64,000 nt of DNA from Coffea arabica (lineage: Eukaryota > Streptophyta > Magnoliopsida > Gentianales > Rubiaceae), in assembly GCF_036785885.1 (NCBI RefSeq), contig NC_092312.1, positions 23,578,001 to 23,642,000 on the forward strand. Reading direction: 5' to 3'. Both the position numbers and the translations under genes were made by a program. Every line of letters starts with the position of its first letter. Within the stretch, counting starts at the first letter, position 1. Below the pieces are notes generated by a model that was given only the letters and a program-made list of their open reading frames with translations, was not told the origin of the DNA and ran no database searches. Of the stretch, positions 35,999 through 47,279 are shown piece by piece.

Positions 35999-38900
35999 TG
36001 TGAGGACCCGCAAATTTCCTACATTTTTTTCCTCAAAAATGCCTTTTATTTGAAAATTATTATTTATTAAGGCCCCCTACCTCATTATATCACACTAAGT
36101 GTAAATAAACCTAGAAAATAAGGTTTTACGCTTTGGTTTCAAGTTTTGAGCAAAATTAGGGTTTTTGCGATTTTTCCGCCGGATGAATTTTCGGTACTGG
36201 CCAAGGATCAATTTGATGATTAAAAGTGACTCTTAAGTGAGAAATAATATGTGAGTAGTAGCAATGATATAAGGTTAGTGAATGGAAGGTAAAAACCCTA
36301 GTACGTGAGTTTTTAAGAAAAACGGCGCGAACCGGGGGGTCCCGCGCATTACCGATTGAACGCACCGCTTGACCACCATTTTTTTTCTTATCCAACAAGT
36401 TGTTGACTTTGGCACATAATATCTTCTCTCTTGGCAGCATGTTGACCGAAAATTGGTGGCTAAGAAAGGCAAGAAAGAAAGAGAAAAAAAGAAAGGGTGG
36501 TGGTGGTGACACTTGTCACCACCTCATGGCTTCTTACCAAGACAAACTCCATCCATATAACCTTAACACTTAGCCAATTCTTCCTCATTTCTGCTGGTGC
36601 TGGCCGAACTTAGCTTGGAGAAAACACCAAGGAAGATTTCTTCATTTCACCTTCAAATCCAACAACTTAGTGAGAAAATCAACAAAGTAAACCGATTAAA
36701 CCTACTCTTGAGTGATTATCTAGTGATTGGTGGTGGAAATTTGGGAAGAGAGAGCTTGGGGCTATACTTGGGGAACTCAAATCAAGGTAAGAGGATGATA
36801 TCTCTCCAACTTTCTCTTTCAATCATGGTTAAAGTAAGCTTAGTAGCTTGATTGGTGGTAGATTCATGGATGCTAGCATGTGTAGAAGTTTTTCCCCAAT
36901 TTATTTGATGAACTAGGGTTTCTGAATTTCTGCTCAAGTTGATGTATGATGCATGAATGTTGCAATTAAAGTTATATAAGGTTGTTTAGTGGTGATTAGA
37001 ACCAGAAATTTGAGGAAATTACACTTAGAGCTAAAAATTCCAGATTTCTGGAAAATTTCCCAAGCATTCTGTCCGAAATTGTATCTATATGTTAGAGGCC
37101 GAATTGGCCTTTGGTCAAAGAAGGAAAGTTGTAGAGAATGGTGTTTTATAGGTGCCTGTAAAATTTCAGCTCAATCGGAGCAACGTAGGATGTGAAAAGT
37201 CCAAAATACCCTTACTGTTCTAGGTATTTCCCAGCAGTCCGTTTCAGCAGTTGAGTCCAGTTTACCACGATTTTTGACCAGGATCCATTTTGATTTAGCT
37301 CTGGACCAAAACATGAAAGTTTTGGTGCTATGAAGTAGCTTTAAAATGCCTCTAAGAACACCTGATTCGGACTTGTGTACACTGAGTTAGGTTCATTACA
37401 GTGTTCTGCGTTTAAACAACCGACGAATTGGTTTCAGGTTTAGTAATTCGAGAATTTGACTAAGTTACATTGGAAACTGGACTACGTGACCTTCATGAAT
37501 GTTGCAGCTCTGTGTCTTAGCTTCGAAACGGCGTAGGTTTAGTTTTAATCCGATAAGCGTAGCCTCGGGTATGGTATTACCGCATTTGTACGTCAAATCT
37601 GTCTTGAACTAAATTGCGTTTCTGCACTTGTACTTAATACGATTCTTGTTATTATGATATGGTGAGCCTATGGAACGGCTCTTGACATAAATTGCTGATT
37701 GTATGATGTTGGGATGTTGTTGAAGAAAAATAATGAAGCCTAAATGGCTGGAAATTAGGTAAACACAAAGGGCATGCTGTCCGAATTTTTACTCGAAGTC
37801 TAGAAAACTATCTTTGCGACTTGAGTGAAGGTTAAGTGATTATTCCTTGAACTATCGAGGACCTTTGTCATTTGTTTATCAAGGGTTATATGTTAGGACT
37901 TGGCCGAACTTGTACCCTTAGGAAAACGATATGAAACACTATGAAATCGTTTTACTTGCACTTTTGACTCAAGAGTCATTTTCAAGCAAAAATGTTATCA
38001 AATTTTTCAGTTTGAAGAGCGAGCAACTATTTCACGACTCTTCTCAAGTGAATTTCAATTTCTTGATTCTTAATTGAACGAAACGCTTAAGTTTCGAATC
38101 TTAGTTGATTTTCAAAGTTCTCAAGTTGAGTTTTATCGCAGATTTGGACTCCCAACCCGGAGTACCACCTCGACGCGAAAACTAGAAGCACTATTGTGAT
38201 GAGTGCTTCCAAATATCCGATTGTACTTGATGTGTGTGTTCCCTACTTGACTTGCGTGATTACATGACAATGAATGAAAGGGCAAGGGTGTACTTTATCG
38301 CACTTGCCCTAATATGACCTGTTCTTGCTATTGATCATACTTGACTTGTTGTACATGTACTTGAATTATATCTTGCCTGGAATTCCAGAAACCCTGTGGC
38401 TAGTTAATCGAGTCGAGCCGGCAAGGGTCTGGTCGATTAGATAACAAACCCTGGGTCATTTGTAATGTCGAGTGGAGTGTTATCTCCTCGACTAACGGTA
38501 TACTCGAGTATTACCACCCATGTTTTGTATGGCGTGCGGGCCCGGAATAGGGGGGTTGATTGGTGGACGGAAATTGGCGTGTAGCGGAGTTTATTTGGAC
38601 TTGGAATTACTTGAAAGTTGACGGAGTGTCAACTACCACTTGACCAAGCTGGAATGGAGCCGTAACATGAATACCGTATCCTTATATGTGAATGTGCATC
38701 TAATACTACTTGACTAGCTGAAGTACTATTTCCTTGATTTGACTTGTTTGCTCGCCATTTCACTTTTATTTTGCTATAACTTGGTTGCTGACCAATTTGA
38801 TACTTGGGAACTTTACTGAGCTTTGGCTCACCCCGTTAGTTTGTTTTCCTTACAGGGGTACGGGTGACGCGAGAGACTTGTAAAAGACTAGTGTAGCCTT

Positions 38901-39177
38901 TTGTTTTGACTTTTGACTTTTTGGTCTTGTACTCGCGTTATTCCTCGAACGAAACATGTTGTACTTGGATTGTATACGTTTTGTACTAGTTGGTGTATTA
39001 AGACTTTGTACCTGATTCCTATCAATGTAAATTATAAGTTTGAATCGTGAATATTATTTATGGCGCATGGTTGTGTATATATGATTCGATTGAGATAGTG
39101 AGTGAGTCCTGGCGAGAGCTGGGCAGGCGGTCCGCTGAGCCCTTTGGTACGCCTTAGGGGGAGGTGGGGTCGTCACA
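35999..39177 (+). mobile_element. 5' LTR of the gypsy element (3179 bp)
   Basis: Begins TGTGAGGACCCG and ends GGGGTCGTCACA, with the PBS two bases later. It shares the GGCGAGAGCTGGGCAGGC block near its end, and the GTTAGAGGCCGAATT and CCTGTAAAATTTCAG blocks, with the two solo LTRs. All three therefore belong to one superfamily, with this one a distinct subfamily. The ORFs inside are not genes. Confidence 0.9.
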
Positions 39178-39179
39178 GG

Positions 39180-39191
39180 TGGTATCAGAGC
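39180..39191 (+). promoter_or_regulatory. Primer binding site (initiator tRNA-Met)
   Basis: TGGTATCAGAGC follows the LTR end after two bases. It is complementary to the 3' end of plant initiator methionine tRNA, the usual primer for minus-strand synthesis. Confidence 0.92.
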
Positions 39192-39324
39192 TTAAGCTTG
39201 AATTGATCCGGATAGATTGAGTGCTTGACTTGATAGGCTAGGGTTTTATTATCGAGTTTAGCCTTAGCCTTGTTTTGTGCTTGATGTGTACTTACCTTTG
39301 CAATGTTATTTGCAAACTTAGGTG

Positions 39325-40014
39325 ATGGCAGACACTGACTCTTCTGGGGGTGCTGGACCGTCCCAGCCTGCACCTACTGACATACCGACCGAGATACCTA
39401 CTGAGGTGCCTGAGGTGCCTACTGACGCACCTACTGACGCTCCCGTGGTCGAGCCATATCTAGCGGGCCCTGTATGTCTCGTGATCACATACCAGGAGGT
39501 TCCCGGCGGGCCAGTGCAGCGGTGGTCCCCAGCGCGCAAGATCCGGCGCTGCGATTGCTGGAAGACCTACTCTTACCCTGACCGAGTAGTGCTTGCTATA
39601 GATGACGATCGGAGACGATTGGGTAGCACCAATCGTAGGTGCTTTGCGGAGATAGAGCGTCTCCAGGCCACTCTCCGAGATCAGGGAGCTCGGATACGAG
39701 AGTTGGAGGCCGCAGTTCTGGCAGAGCAGCAGCAGTCTGATGCTTACCGTGATCAGGCTCATGCGGTGACTGGACGTTTGATGCACATAGTTGGACACAT
39801 ACGAGACCGGACCGACCACATCCTGACTGAGTGCGAGGCACTTGTAGAGGATGTGATGCAGGACTTAGCCGAGGAGGGCCAAGCGCCTGTAGCTCCTGCC
39901 GCTCCCGGTGGCCCTGAGGAGGATCCAGGGGAGGGTCCTGAGGAGGACCTGGAGGAGGAGCCGAGCGCGTCCTCGGAGTCGGTTGGGTCGGCGTCTAGCC
40001 AGACCACTTGTTAG
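39325..40014 (+). CDS. Extra ORF of the gypsy element, ahead of gag (unknown function)
   Basis: Seen: 229 aa from ATG at 39325 to TAG. The N terminus is Pro/Thr-rich with repeated PTE and PTD units. The middle has CLVITYQEVPGG and a Cys/Arg cluster (RRCDCW). Next comes a predicted coiled coil of about 70 residues, with IERLQATLRDQGARIRELEA as its core. The tail is acidic (EEDPGEGPEEDLEEE) and then Ser-rich. GC content is higher than in the flanks. It is intact, although pol carries stops. It starts 134 bp after the PBS and is separated from gag by about 290 bp. Known: additional ORFs occur in some plant gypsy elements, for instance ahead of gag in Ogre/Tat. No function is assigned. Confidence 0.7.
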   Translation: MADTDSSGGAGPSQPAPTDIPTEIPTEVPEVPTDAPTDAPVVEPYLAGPVCLVITYQEVPGGPVQRWSPARKIRRCDCWKTYSYPDRVVLAIDDDRRRLGSTNRRCFAEIERLQATLRDQGARIRELEAAVLAEQQQSDAYRDQAHAVTGRLMHIVGHIRDRTDHILTECEALVEDVMQDLAEEGQAPVAPAAPGGPEEDPGEGPEEDLEEEPSASSESVGSASSQTTC

Positions 40015-40307
40015 GATCAGGGTTTAGGAGTTTTTGTGAGTTAGTTAGGAACATAGTGGGACGACACGTCTTCTTTTGTTTTTGTTTTAGACGTGTCCTG
40101 GTGGATGTAAATACCTTTTGTTCTATGTTCCTTGGCTGTTATAGCCTTTGACTATGTGACTTGTTGGCCTGTATATATGACTTGTTTGATATGTAAATAA
40201 AGTGCTTGTTTCTTACGGGTTTCTTTGCCTCTAATTATATTGTTACAACGCAATATATGAGTCGTACCTTACCATGTTTATATATTTCTAGTTGGTTAAC
40301 TCTCAAC

Positions 40308-42008
40308 ATGGAAGATAAGAGAAGTCGGACTAAGAAAGCTAATCGAGAACGCGGTTCTAGGCGAGGCCGTGAAGGTGAACAAGTACAGGAACCGGTGCCT
40401 GAACCGAGAGAGGAGAGGGAGGCAGCGGTTGAGCAGCAACCTGAACCCCAGACTGCCGGGGGAGATCAGGTGGCCACTGCCATCCAACAGATGACCAATA
40501 TTTTGACTCGGTTGGTGGAGCAACAGGGTCAAGGTTCTGTAAATCAACCTAGAGACCCTGATTCAAGGCAGGATAGAGCCTTGGAGAGATTCCAGAAATT
40601 CTCGCCACCCAAATTCTTAGGAGGACCAGATCCGTATGAGGCTGAGAAATGGCTGGAGGCCATGGTAAATATATTTGCTGCCCTAAACTACACTGAGGAG
40701 AGACAAGTCCAATTTGCCGTATTTCAATTTGAAGGGCCAGCTAGGGCTTGGTGGAATGTAGTGAGGGCCAAGTGGGAGAGAGAGGAAACTGCCTGGACTT
40801 GGCTAAACTTTGTACGGGACTTCAACGAAAAATACCTTCCACCCATCGTCCAGGAGAAGAGAGAGGACGAATTCATTAAACTCCGTCAGGGACTGATGAG
40901 TGTAACTGAGTATGAGACTCAGTTTACCAAATTGTCTAAATTCGCTCCCGAATTGATTGCTACGGAACCAAGGAAAGTACGAAGGTTTATACAAGGGTTA
41001 AATGTGGAATTGCAAGAAGCCTTAGCAGCGGTCCAAATCAATACTTTCACGGAGGTTCTGGAGAAGGGTTTAAGGATAGAAATTGCTAGGACGCAAGTAA
41101 GGAATTTCCATGCTAAGCGGAAAGGGGCACCTAGTGGAGCCCAAGGGTCGGTACGAGGCGAGCGGAGCATGCCACCTGCTAAATCCGGTCGTGGAGCTGG
41201 AGGTGGACGATTTTCGAACACGTTTAGGGGTAGTGCTCTGAGAGGGAATGCCCAGAGGGGAGGCCAAGGTGGTAGAGGTCAAGGTAGAGGTTTTACTCAG
41301 GCAGGCCAAACCTCTACTCCCCGAGTGACATGTGGGTATTGTGGAAAATCGAACCACACTGAGGACGAGTGCTGGAGAAAGGCTCGAAAGTGTTTGAGGT
41401 GCGGAAGTGCTGATCATCAGATGGTCAATTGTCCGCTAATCAATGACACTCAGTCGACTGCCAAGTCAAACCCAAAGCCGACTACTGCTGGAGGGGCCAG
41501 GTCGAGGGTACCGGCCAGAGTGTACTCGCTAGATCAAACAACTGTGCCTGAACCAACCAGGGTGGTAGAAGGTACAATCCCTGTTTTTCACCGCCTAGCT
41601 AGAATTTTAATAGACCCCGGTGCTACTCACTCTTTTGTTAATCCTACATTTATGCTTGGAATTGACTTGAAAGTTGAAAAGTTACCTTATGACTTAGAGG
41701 TAAGAACACCTACGGGTAATCAAATCTTGCTGGCAAATGATGTGTATAAGAATTGTGATATTTGGGTTGGAGAACGGAAATTGGTAGTGGATCTCATTAG
41801 TCTAGCCATTAAGGGGTACGATGTCATTCTAGGTATGGATTGGCTAGCTTATTACCATGCTCGGGTAGACTGTAGGTTAAAAGTGGTTGAATTTTGTATA
41901 CCAGGAGAGGCAACTCTAAAGCTTGATGTGAGAGGTATGATAGCCTCTTCTGCACTTATCTCAGGTATAAGGGCTAGAAAATTGCTTAGTCGTGGGGCTC
42001 GTGGTTAG
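40308..42008 (+). CDS. Gag-protease region of the gypsy element
   Basis: Seen: 566 codons from ATG at 40308 to TAG at 42006. An Arg/Glu-rich N terminus precedes a retrotransposon-gag domain around RAWWNVVRAKW and FNEKYLPP. A Gly/Arg-rich linker follows, then two CCHC zinc knuckles (CX2CX4HX4C) at about residues 342-355 and 362-375. The aspartic protease motif is IDPGATHSF, with Asp436 catalytic; Pro replaces the more usual Ser/Thr. An ATG further upstream in frame (40206) was rejected because its leader is not gag-like. The TAG lies between protease and RT, in the frame that continues into pol. Confidence 0.88.
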   Translation: MEDKRSRTKKANRERGSRRGREGEQVQEPVPEPREEREAAVEQQPEPQTAGGDQVATAIQQMTNILTRLVEQQGQGSVNQPRDPDSRQDRALERFQKFSPPKFLGGPDPYEAEKWLEAMVNIFAALNYTEERQVQFAVFQFEGPARAWWNVVRAKWEREETAWTWLNFVRDFNEKYLPPIVQEKREDEFIKLRQGLMSVTEYETQFTKLSKFAPELIATEPRKVRRFIQGLNVELQEALAAVQINTFTEVLEKGLRIEIARTQVRNFHAKRKGAPSGAQGSVRGERSMPPAKSGRGAGGGRFSNTFRGSALRGNAQRGGQGGRGQGRGFTQAGQTSTPRVTCGYCGKSNHTEDECWRKARKCLRCGSADHQMVNCPLINDTQSTAKSNPKPTTAGGARSRVPARVYSLDQTTVPEPTRVVEGTIPVFHRLARILIDPGATHSFVNPTFMLGIDLKVEKLPYDLEVRTPTGNQILLANDVYKNCDIWVGERKLVVDLISLAIKGYDVILGMDWLAYYHARVDCRLKVVEFCIPGEATLKLDVRGMIASSALISGIRARKLLSRGARG

Positions 42009-44489
42009 CTAACTTTCCTAATTAACACTCCAGGAGAAAATACTAAGTTGGAAGACGTGCCAGTAATCAGTGAATTTCCGGACGTATTTCCGGAGGAATT
42101 GAAGTCCTTGCCACCTGAAAGGGAGGTGGAATTTAAGGTTGATTTAGTACCCGGAACCACTCCCATTTCTAAAACTCCTTATCGTATGGCACCTGCTGAG
42201 CTTAAGGAATTAAAGGTGCAATTACAGGACTTGCTAGAACGGGGGTTCATACATGAGAGCGAGTCGCCGTGGGGAGCTCCAGTGTTATTTGTTAAAAAGA
42301 AAGACGGAAGTTTGAGGTTGTGTATTGACTATCGAGGGCTGAATGCAGTAACTATTAAGAATAAATATCCTTTGCCCCACATAGATGAGTTATTTGATCA
42401 GTTACAAGGGGCCGTAGTGTTTTCCAAGTTGGACCTGCGACAAGGGTATTATCAATTGAGAGTTAGGAAGGAGGATGTGCCAAAAACAGCGTTTAATACT
42501 CGATATGGGTATTTTGAGTTCGCAGTGATGCCTTTTGGTTTAACCAATGCCCCAGCAGCATTCATGGATTTAATGCATCGAGTGTTCAAACCTTACTTGG
42601 ATAGGTTTATAGTGGTGTTCATTGATGATATCTTGGTGTATTCGAGGTCAAGGGAGGAGCATGAACAACATTTGCGGATAGTATTGCAAACCCTAAGAGA
42701 GCGCCAACTATTTGCTAAGTTCAGTAAGTGTGAATTTTGGTTGGAAGAGGTGGCGTTTTTAGGTCATATAATTTCAAAAGATGGGCTTGCTGTAGACCCG
42801 ACGAAAGTGGAAGCTGTGGCTAAGTGGAAGCGGCCAGAAAATCCCACAGAGGTTCGAAGTTTTCTAGGTTTGGCAGGATACTACCGCAGATTTATAAAGA
42901 ATTTCTCGAGAATTGCAGGACCCTTGACTAACCTGACCAAGAAACAAGGAAAATATATTTGGGATGTTAAGTGTGAAAGTATCTTTCAAGAGCTTAAGAA
43001 ACAATTGACTATGGCTCCAGTTTTAGCTTTGCCCAGTGGAAAGGATAGTTATACGGTTTATACCGATGCTTCAAAAGAAGGGCTAGGGTGCGTGTTGATG
43101 CAGAATAGGAATGTGATTGCCTACGCATCCCGAAAGTTAAAAACTCATGAGCAAAATTACCCGACCCATGACTTGGAACTTGCAGCTGTAGTGTTCGCTT
43201 TGAAGAAATGGCGACATTATCTCTATGGTGTAACTTTCGAGGTTTATACGGATTATAAGAGCCTTAAGTATCTGTTTTCTCAGAAAGAGTTAAATCTAAG
43301 ACAACGTCGGTGGGTAGAGTTCTTAGAGGATTATGATTGCACAATTAACTATCATCCTGGAAAGGCCAACGTTGTAGCAGATGCTTTAAGCCGGAAGGCT
43401 CAACTAGCAAGTTCTATAGTGAGAGAGTGGAGCCTATTGGAAGATGTATGTGAGTGGAAACCTCGTTTGGAACTGGAAAAGGTGGTTTTTGGAAATATTA
43501 AGGCAAAATCGGCATTGATGGAACGAATCAAAGAGGGCCAAGTGAAGGATCCAATAGTGCAGAAGTGGGTAGAGAGAGTGAAGAAAGGGGAGTTACCTAA
43601 TTTTAATCTAAGCCCTGATGGAATTTTAAAGTTTCGAAATCGTGTCGTGGTACCTAGGGATGAGGAATTGAAAAGGGAGATTTTAGAGGAATCACATTGC
43701 TCTAGGTATACGGTGCACCCAGGGAATAATAAAATGTACCAAGATCTTAGGAATCTGTATTGGTGGGAGAAAATGAAGGCGGAGATTGCCCAGTTTGTGC
43801 AAAAATGTCTTACGTGCCAACAGGTGAAAGCTGAGCATCAAAAGCCGTCAGGTTTGTTACAGCCTTTAGAGATCCCTGAGTGGAAGTGGGAGCACATAAC
43901 GATGGATTTTGTGTCAGTATTGCCACGAACACAAAAGGGGCATGATGCAATTTGGGTAATAGTGGATCGATTGACTAAGACTGCACATTTCTTGCCAATA
44001 AATATGAAATATCCTTTGGAGAAACTTGCTAAAAATTATATGGATGAGGTAGTGAGACTACATGGGGTACCAGTAAGCATTGTATCAGATAGAGACCCTA
44101 GGTTTGTATCCCGATTCTGGCAGAAATTACAAGAGGCTCTAGGAACTAAGCTGAGTTATAGCACAGCATATCACCCGCAAACTGATGGACAATCTGAGAG
44201 AACTATTCAAACTCTTGAGGATATGCTGAGAGGCTGTATTGTGGATTTTGGAGGAAGTTGGAGCCAATACTTGACTTTGGTTGAATTCGCGTATAACAAT
44301 AGTTATCATTCCTCTATTCAAATGGCTCCATATGAAGCTTTGTACGGACGACGATGTCGATCTCCAATCCATTGGGATGAAGTAGGGGAGAGAAAAGTCA
44401 TAGATCCAACTACTATACCATGGGTTGAGGAAGCCTATGAAAAGGTGAAAGTGATCCGCCAGAGACTTCAAACCGCCCAAAGCCGTTAG
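42009..44489 (+). CDS. Pol region: RT, RNase H, integrase (in frame with gag, after a TAG)
   Basis: Seen: open from the codon after the first TAG to a second TAG at 44487. RT motifs are [48 protein letters not shown] and [10 protein letters not shown] (the YxDD box as FIDD, 42618-42629). RNase H has YTDAS (Asp near 43065) and the [14 protein letters not shown] end. Integrase has the HHCC finger with CLTCQQVK, then the DDE core with [16 protein letters not shown] and [11 protein letters not shown]. No ATG is needed if it is made as a Gag-Pol fusion. Both stop codons sit where the family is normally open, so they look like nonsense mutations. Inactive as it stands. Confidence 0.9.
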   Translation, partial: LTFLINTPGENTKLEDVPVISEFPDVFPEELKSLPPEREVEFKVDLVPGTTPISKTPYRMAPAELKELKVQLQDLLERGFIHESESPWGAPVLFVKKKDGSLRLCIDYRGLNAVTIKNKYPLPHIDELFDQLQGAVVFSKLDLRQGYYQLRVRKEDVPKTAFNTRYGYFEFAVMPFGLTNAPAAFMDLMHRVFKPYLDRFIVVFIDDILVYSRSREEHEQHLRIVLQTLRERQLFAKFSKCEFWLEEVAFLGHIISKDGLAVDPTKVEAVAKWKRPENPTEVRSFLGLAGYYRRFIKNFSRIAGPLTNLTKKQGKYIWDVKCESIFQELKKQLTMAPVLALPSGKDSYTVYTDASKEGLGCVLMQNRNVIAYASRKLKTHEQNYPTHDLELAAVVFALKKWRHYLYGVTFEVYTDYKSLKYLFSQKELNLRQRRWVEFLEDYDCTINYHPGKANVVADALSRKAQLASSIVREWSLLEDVCEWKPRLELEKVVFGNIKAKSALMERIKEGQVKDPIVQKWVERVKKGELPNFNLSPDGILKFRNRVVVPRDEELKREILEESHCSRYTVHPGNNKMYQDLRNLYWWEKMKAEIAQFVQKCLTCQQVKAEHQKPSGLLQPLEIPEWKWEHITMDFVSVLPRTQKGHDAIWVIVDRLTKTAHFLPINMKYPLEKLAKNYMDEVVRLHGVPVSIVSDRDPRFVSRFWQKLQEALGTKLSYSTAYHPQTDGQSERTIQTLEDMLRGCIVDFGGSWSQYLTLVEFAYNNSYHSSIQMAPYEALYGRRCRSPIHWDEVGERKVIDPTTIPWVEEAYEKVKVIRQRLQTAQSR

Positions 44490-45068
44490 AAAAGCTATGC
44501 TGATCATAGGAGGAAAGACTTGGAGTTTGAAATAGGAGATAAGGTGTTTCTTCGGATCACACCATTGAAGGGAAAGATTAGATCCGGAAAAGGGAAAAAG
44601 TTGCAACCACGATATATAGGACCTTTCAATGTGCTACAACGAATAGGAAAGGTGGCTTATCGACTTGAGTTACCAGCTAGCTTATCTAGGATCCATGATG
44701 TTTTTCACGTTTCTTTGCTTAAGAAATACCATCCGGATCCGACTCACATTTTCCCACCCGAAGATGTTGAACTTGACGAGTCTTTAACCTATGAAGAACG
44801 ACCTATTCAAATACTGGATCGAAAGATGAAGGACCTAAGAAACAAGCAGATTCCTTTAGTAAAGGTACTATGGAAGCATCATGAAGTGAAAGAAGCAACT
44901 TGGGAGCTAGAAACGGATATGCAAGAAAAGTATCCTGGCCTGTTCACGACAAAAGGTATGAATTTCGAGGTCGAAATTCTTTTAAGGGGGAGAGAATGTG
45001 AGGACCCGCAAATTTCCTACATTTTTTTCCTCAAAAATGCCTTTTATTTGAAAATTATTATTTATTAA
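44490..45068 (+). CDS. Integrase C terminus with chromodomain
   Basis: Continues the pol frame after the second TAG, with FEIGDKVFLRITPLKG, RIHDVFHVSLLKKYHPD and a chromodomain-like end (PIQILDRKMKDLRNKQIP, VLWKHHEVKEATWELE). The frame stays open through the polypurine tract and about 70 bp into the 3' LTR. The GDKVFL and FHVSLLKKY motifs are standard for gypsy integrase tails. The region is separated from its start by the TAG. Confidence 0.85.
   Translation, partial: KSYADHRRKDLEFEIGDKVFLRITPLKGKIRSGKGKKLQPRYIGPFNVLQRIGKVAYRLELPASLSRIHDVFHVSLLKKYHPDPTHIFPPEDVELDESLTYEERPIQILDRKMKDLRNKQIPLVKVLWKHHEVKEATWELETDMQEKYPGLFTTKGMNFEVEILLRGRECEDPQISYIFFLKNAFYLKIIIY
44984..44996 (+). promoter_or_regulatory. 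Polypurine tract
   Basis: AAGGGGGAGAGAA directly precedes the 3' LTR start at 44997. It primes plus-strand DNA synthesis in LTR elements. Confidence 0.85.
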
Positions 45069-45143
45069 GGCCCCCTACCTCATTATATCACACTAAGTGT
45101 AAATAAACCTAGAAAATAAGGTTTTACGCTTTGGTTTCAAGTT
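44997..45143 (+). mobile_element. Truncated 3' LTR (first 147 bp)
   Basis: Identical by eye to 35999-36145, then abruptly different after GGTTTCAAGTT. The other ~3030 bp are absent. The join is to the opposite-strand LTR-like repeat to the right. Confidence 0.9.
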
Positions 45144-46381
45144 AGAAAAATATGCATGAAATATAGTAATTTGTCACACAAATATGATTTAGCGCGTAGA
45201 CGGTCCCTAAGGGTCTAGCATTGGACTAGTCCATGTCTATAAATTCTCACTAGTGTTGAACTAGCGAGAAAACGGGAAAAAAGGTCACAACTAGCATTGG
45301 ACTAGTGTGATGAAATCATGCATTTATTATAATTGAATAAATCATATAAAATATAAGAAAAGCAAATAAACATATAAATCACATATAGCACATAGCACAT
45401 AAACATAATATCTAAATGCAAAGACCTTAGGAAAGCGAATAAACACATAAACACACAAGCATGCAAACACGTAGACAAATAAAAGTGAATAAAGACCTAA
45501 CTATTACATTCGGGAAGGCCTAACTACAATCTAAAGGGGTAAAGAATGAAATGAAATAAAATAAAATAATAACCTAACTATTACAATTTGGCATTTAAAT
45601 GCTTCTCAAATAACCAAAAATTAAATTAAAATAAATATACAAAATTAAAACAAATAAAGTGAATAAATGACATAAAATAATAAAAAAATTCAAAAAAGCA
45701 TGCAATTACACATAAAATCACATAGGAGTACATAGGATCAAGTAAAATTAAAATAAAGGAGTAGAGTGTACCTTCCTTGAATTGGTGACCTAATGAAATG
45801 AAATTTCTTTTATTTATCTCCCAACATGAAGAACATAGTTAAGGCACCACTTTAATTAACAACTAATCAAAAAAATGGAAATAAACATGAAATTGAATCA
45901 ATTAAAGTATTTAAATGAAAGTAAACAACCCATATTCAAGAAATTGAAACAAGCAAGGACCTAATTGAAACAATTATAGAAGTTTGAGGGGTCAAATTAT
46001 TATTATTACAAAATTAAGGGTTTAAATTAAAATAAAATTAAGGGCTTAAGATGAAACCTACCAAAACCAAATACTAAAATTCACAAAAATAAATCAAAAC
46101 TCTCTCACCAAACCCCAAACAAAATATTACCCAAGTTTTTAACTATTTTACTAAAATCCAAATCAAAACTATAAATCTATCAAAAAATTATTAAATCTTT
46201 ATCCTAAAATTCACAAATAATCTGTCCAAAAATCACATTAAAACATACCAAAGAAAAATAACGTTTTGAAGGGAGAAAATTGATTAATTTTTCCAATTTT
46301 CTGGGCCATAACAGAATTATATGAAAATACAGGGGTTAAGTTGCAATTTTTAAAAAAATTTCATGCAAAGGGTTGAAGCTT

Positions 46382-46448
46382 TTTTTTTTTTTTTTTTGGG
46401 AGAAAAACCCCGTTTACTGGGAGGGGAGTGCCAGCCCCTTAGTTATCT
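46382..46448 (-). mobile_element. 5'-truncated mini-retroposon with poly(A) and TSD
   Basis: A 67-bp insert lies between 19-bp direct repeats differing at one base (46363-46381 and 46449-46467, ATGCAAAGGGTYGAAGCTT). On the minus strand it ends in a long A tract (T19 on plus). This is the signature of LINE-driven integration of a heavily truncated RNA. The source is unknown. Confidence 0.65.
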
Positions 46449-47279
46449 ATGCAAAGGGTCGAAGCTTTCTTCTTTATTCATCTGCAACTTCGCAACTATG
46501 ACATTCAGTTCATACACAGCTAACAAAATCCGAACAAATAGCAAACTTTTGAACCAAAGCAACTGCATCTTATCATCAAAATCCAACCATATACTATGCA
46601 TACCCCAGGATTCTTCAACCCAGATCACGCACAACAGACAACCAAAAAACAGTCATGAACTCTCGCACACCCAGCAACTAACCTCACATGAATTCCCAAA
46701 CAAAGTTTTGAAACATGTCTCAGACAAGGAATATCTTTCTTAAGATGACAAGGAATATCTCTCTCCAACTCATCAAGGATTAGCAAACATGTAGCAAGTG
46801 ATAAAAAACCAGCTTTCAACTCGCAGACATGAAGATCTAAGTGATAAAGGCAGCATAGCTACAACAACAGTCAGACAGTTCAAGATTCACATCTTATAGC
46901 CTTCGATTCTCATGGACAATAGTGTTAAGGGATCCAAGAAAGATGCTAGGATTACCTTGAACCTTTTGTAAAGCAGGAATAAACGTGAAAATCCTTCAAG
47001 AGATCACGATAATCTAGAAATGCAGTTCAAGAAGACTTGCTGCAGAAATTTCAGCGTTGACGAAATCAGCACTTTGGGTCGCGATTTGAGAGGGTTAAAG
47101 GGATTTTTTCTGAATGATTTCTTCACTAGCGTTGCTCATGGGTATCCGTAGATGGTGCAGAAAAAGAAATCTCGCTCTTAGGGTTAGAGGTTAGGTCGGA
47201 ATCTGACTGGAAAGTGGGCTAGTTCGCCAGCCTGTTAATGGGTATTTTGTAGAAAAAATTTCTGCACTTTTCTGTTTTC

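Larger units (their letters stand above)
35999..45143 (+). mobile_element. Ty3/gypsy chromovirus-type LTR retrotransposon, 3' LTR truncated
   Basis: Seen, in order: 5' LTR (35999-39177), PBS, extra ORF, gag-protease-RT-RNaseH-integrase-chromodomain in one frame, polypurine tract, and the first 147 bp of the 3' LTR. Those 147 bp match the 5' LTR exactly by eye. Domain order (integrase after RNase H), a C-terminal chromodomain-like segment, an initiator-Met PBS and LTRs of about 3.2 kb fit the Tekay/Del group of chromoviruses. Two in-frame TAG codons and the missing 3' LTR end make it non-autonomous. Known: the chromodomain of such elements is thought to steer integration to heterochromatin. 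Confidence 0.92.

Noticed and set aside
36156-37195. Several 65-118 codon ORFs
   Set aside because: They lie inside the 5' LTR of the gypsy element, in conflicting frames, with no domain.
39318-40007. Minus-strand ORFs opposite the extra gypsy ORF
   Set aside because: Shadows of a GC-rich, repeat-bearing plus-strand ORF that follows the PBS and precedes gag.
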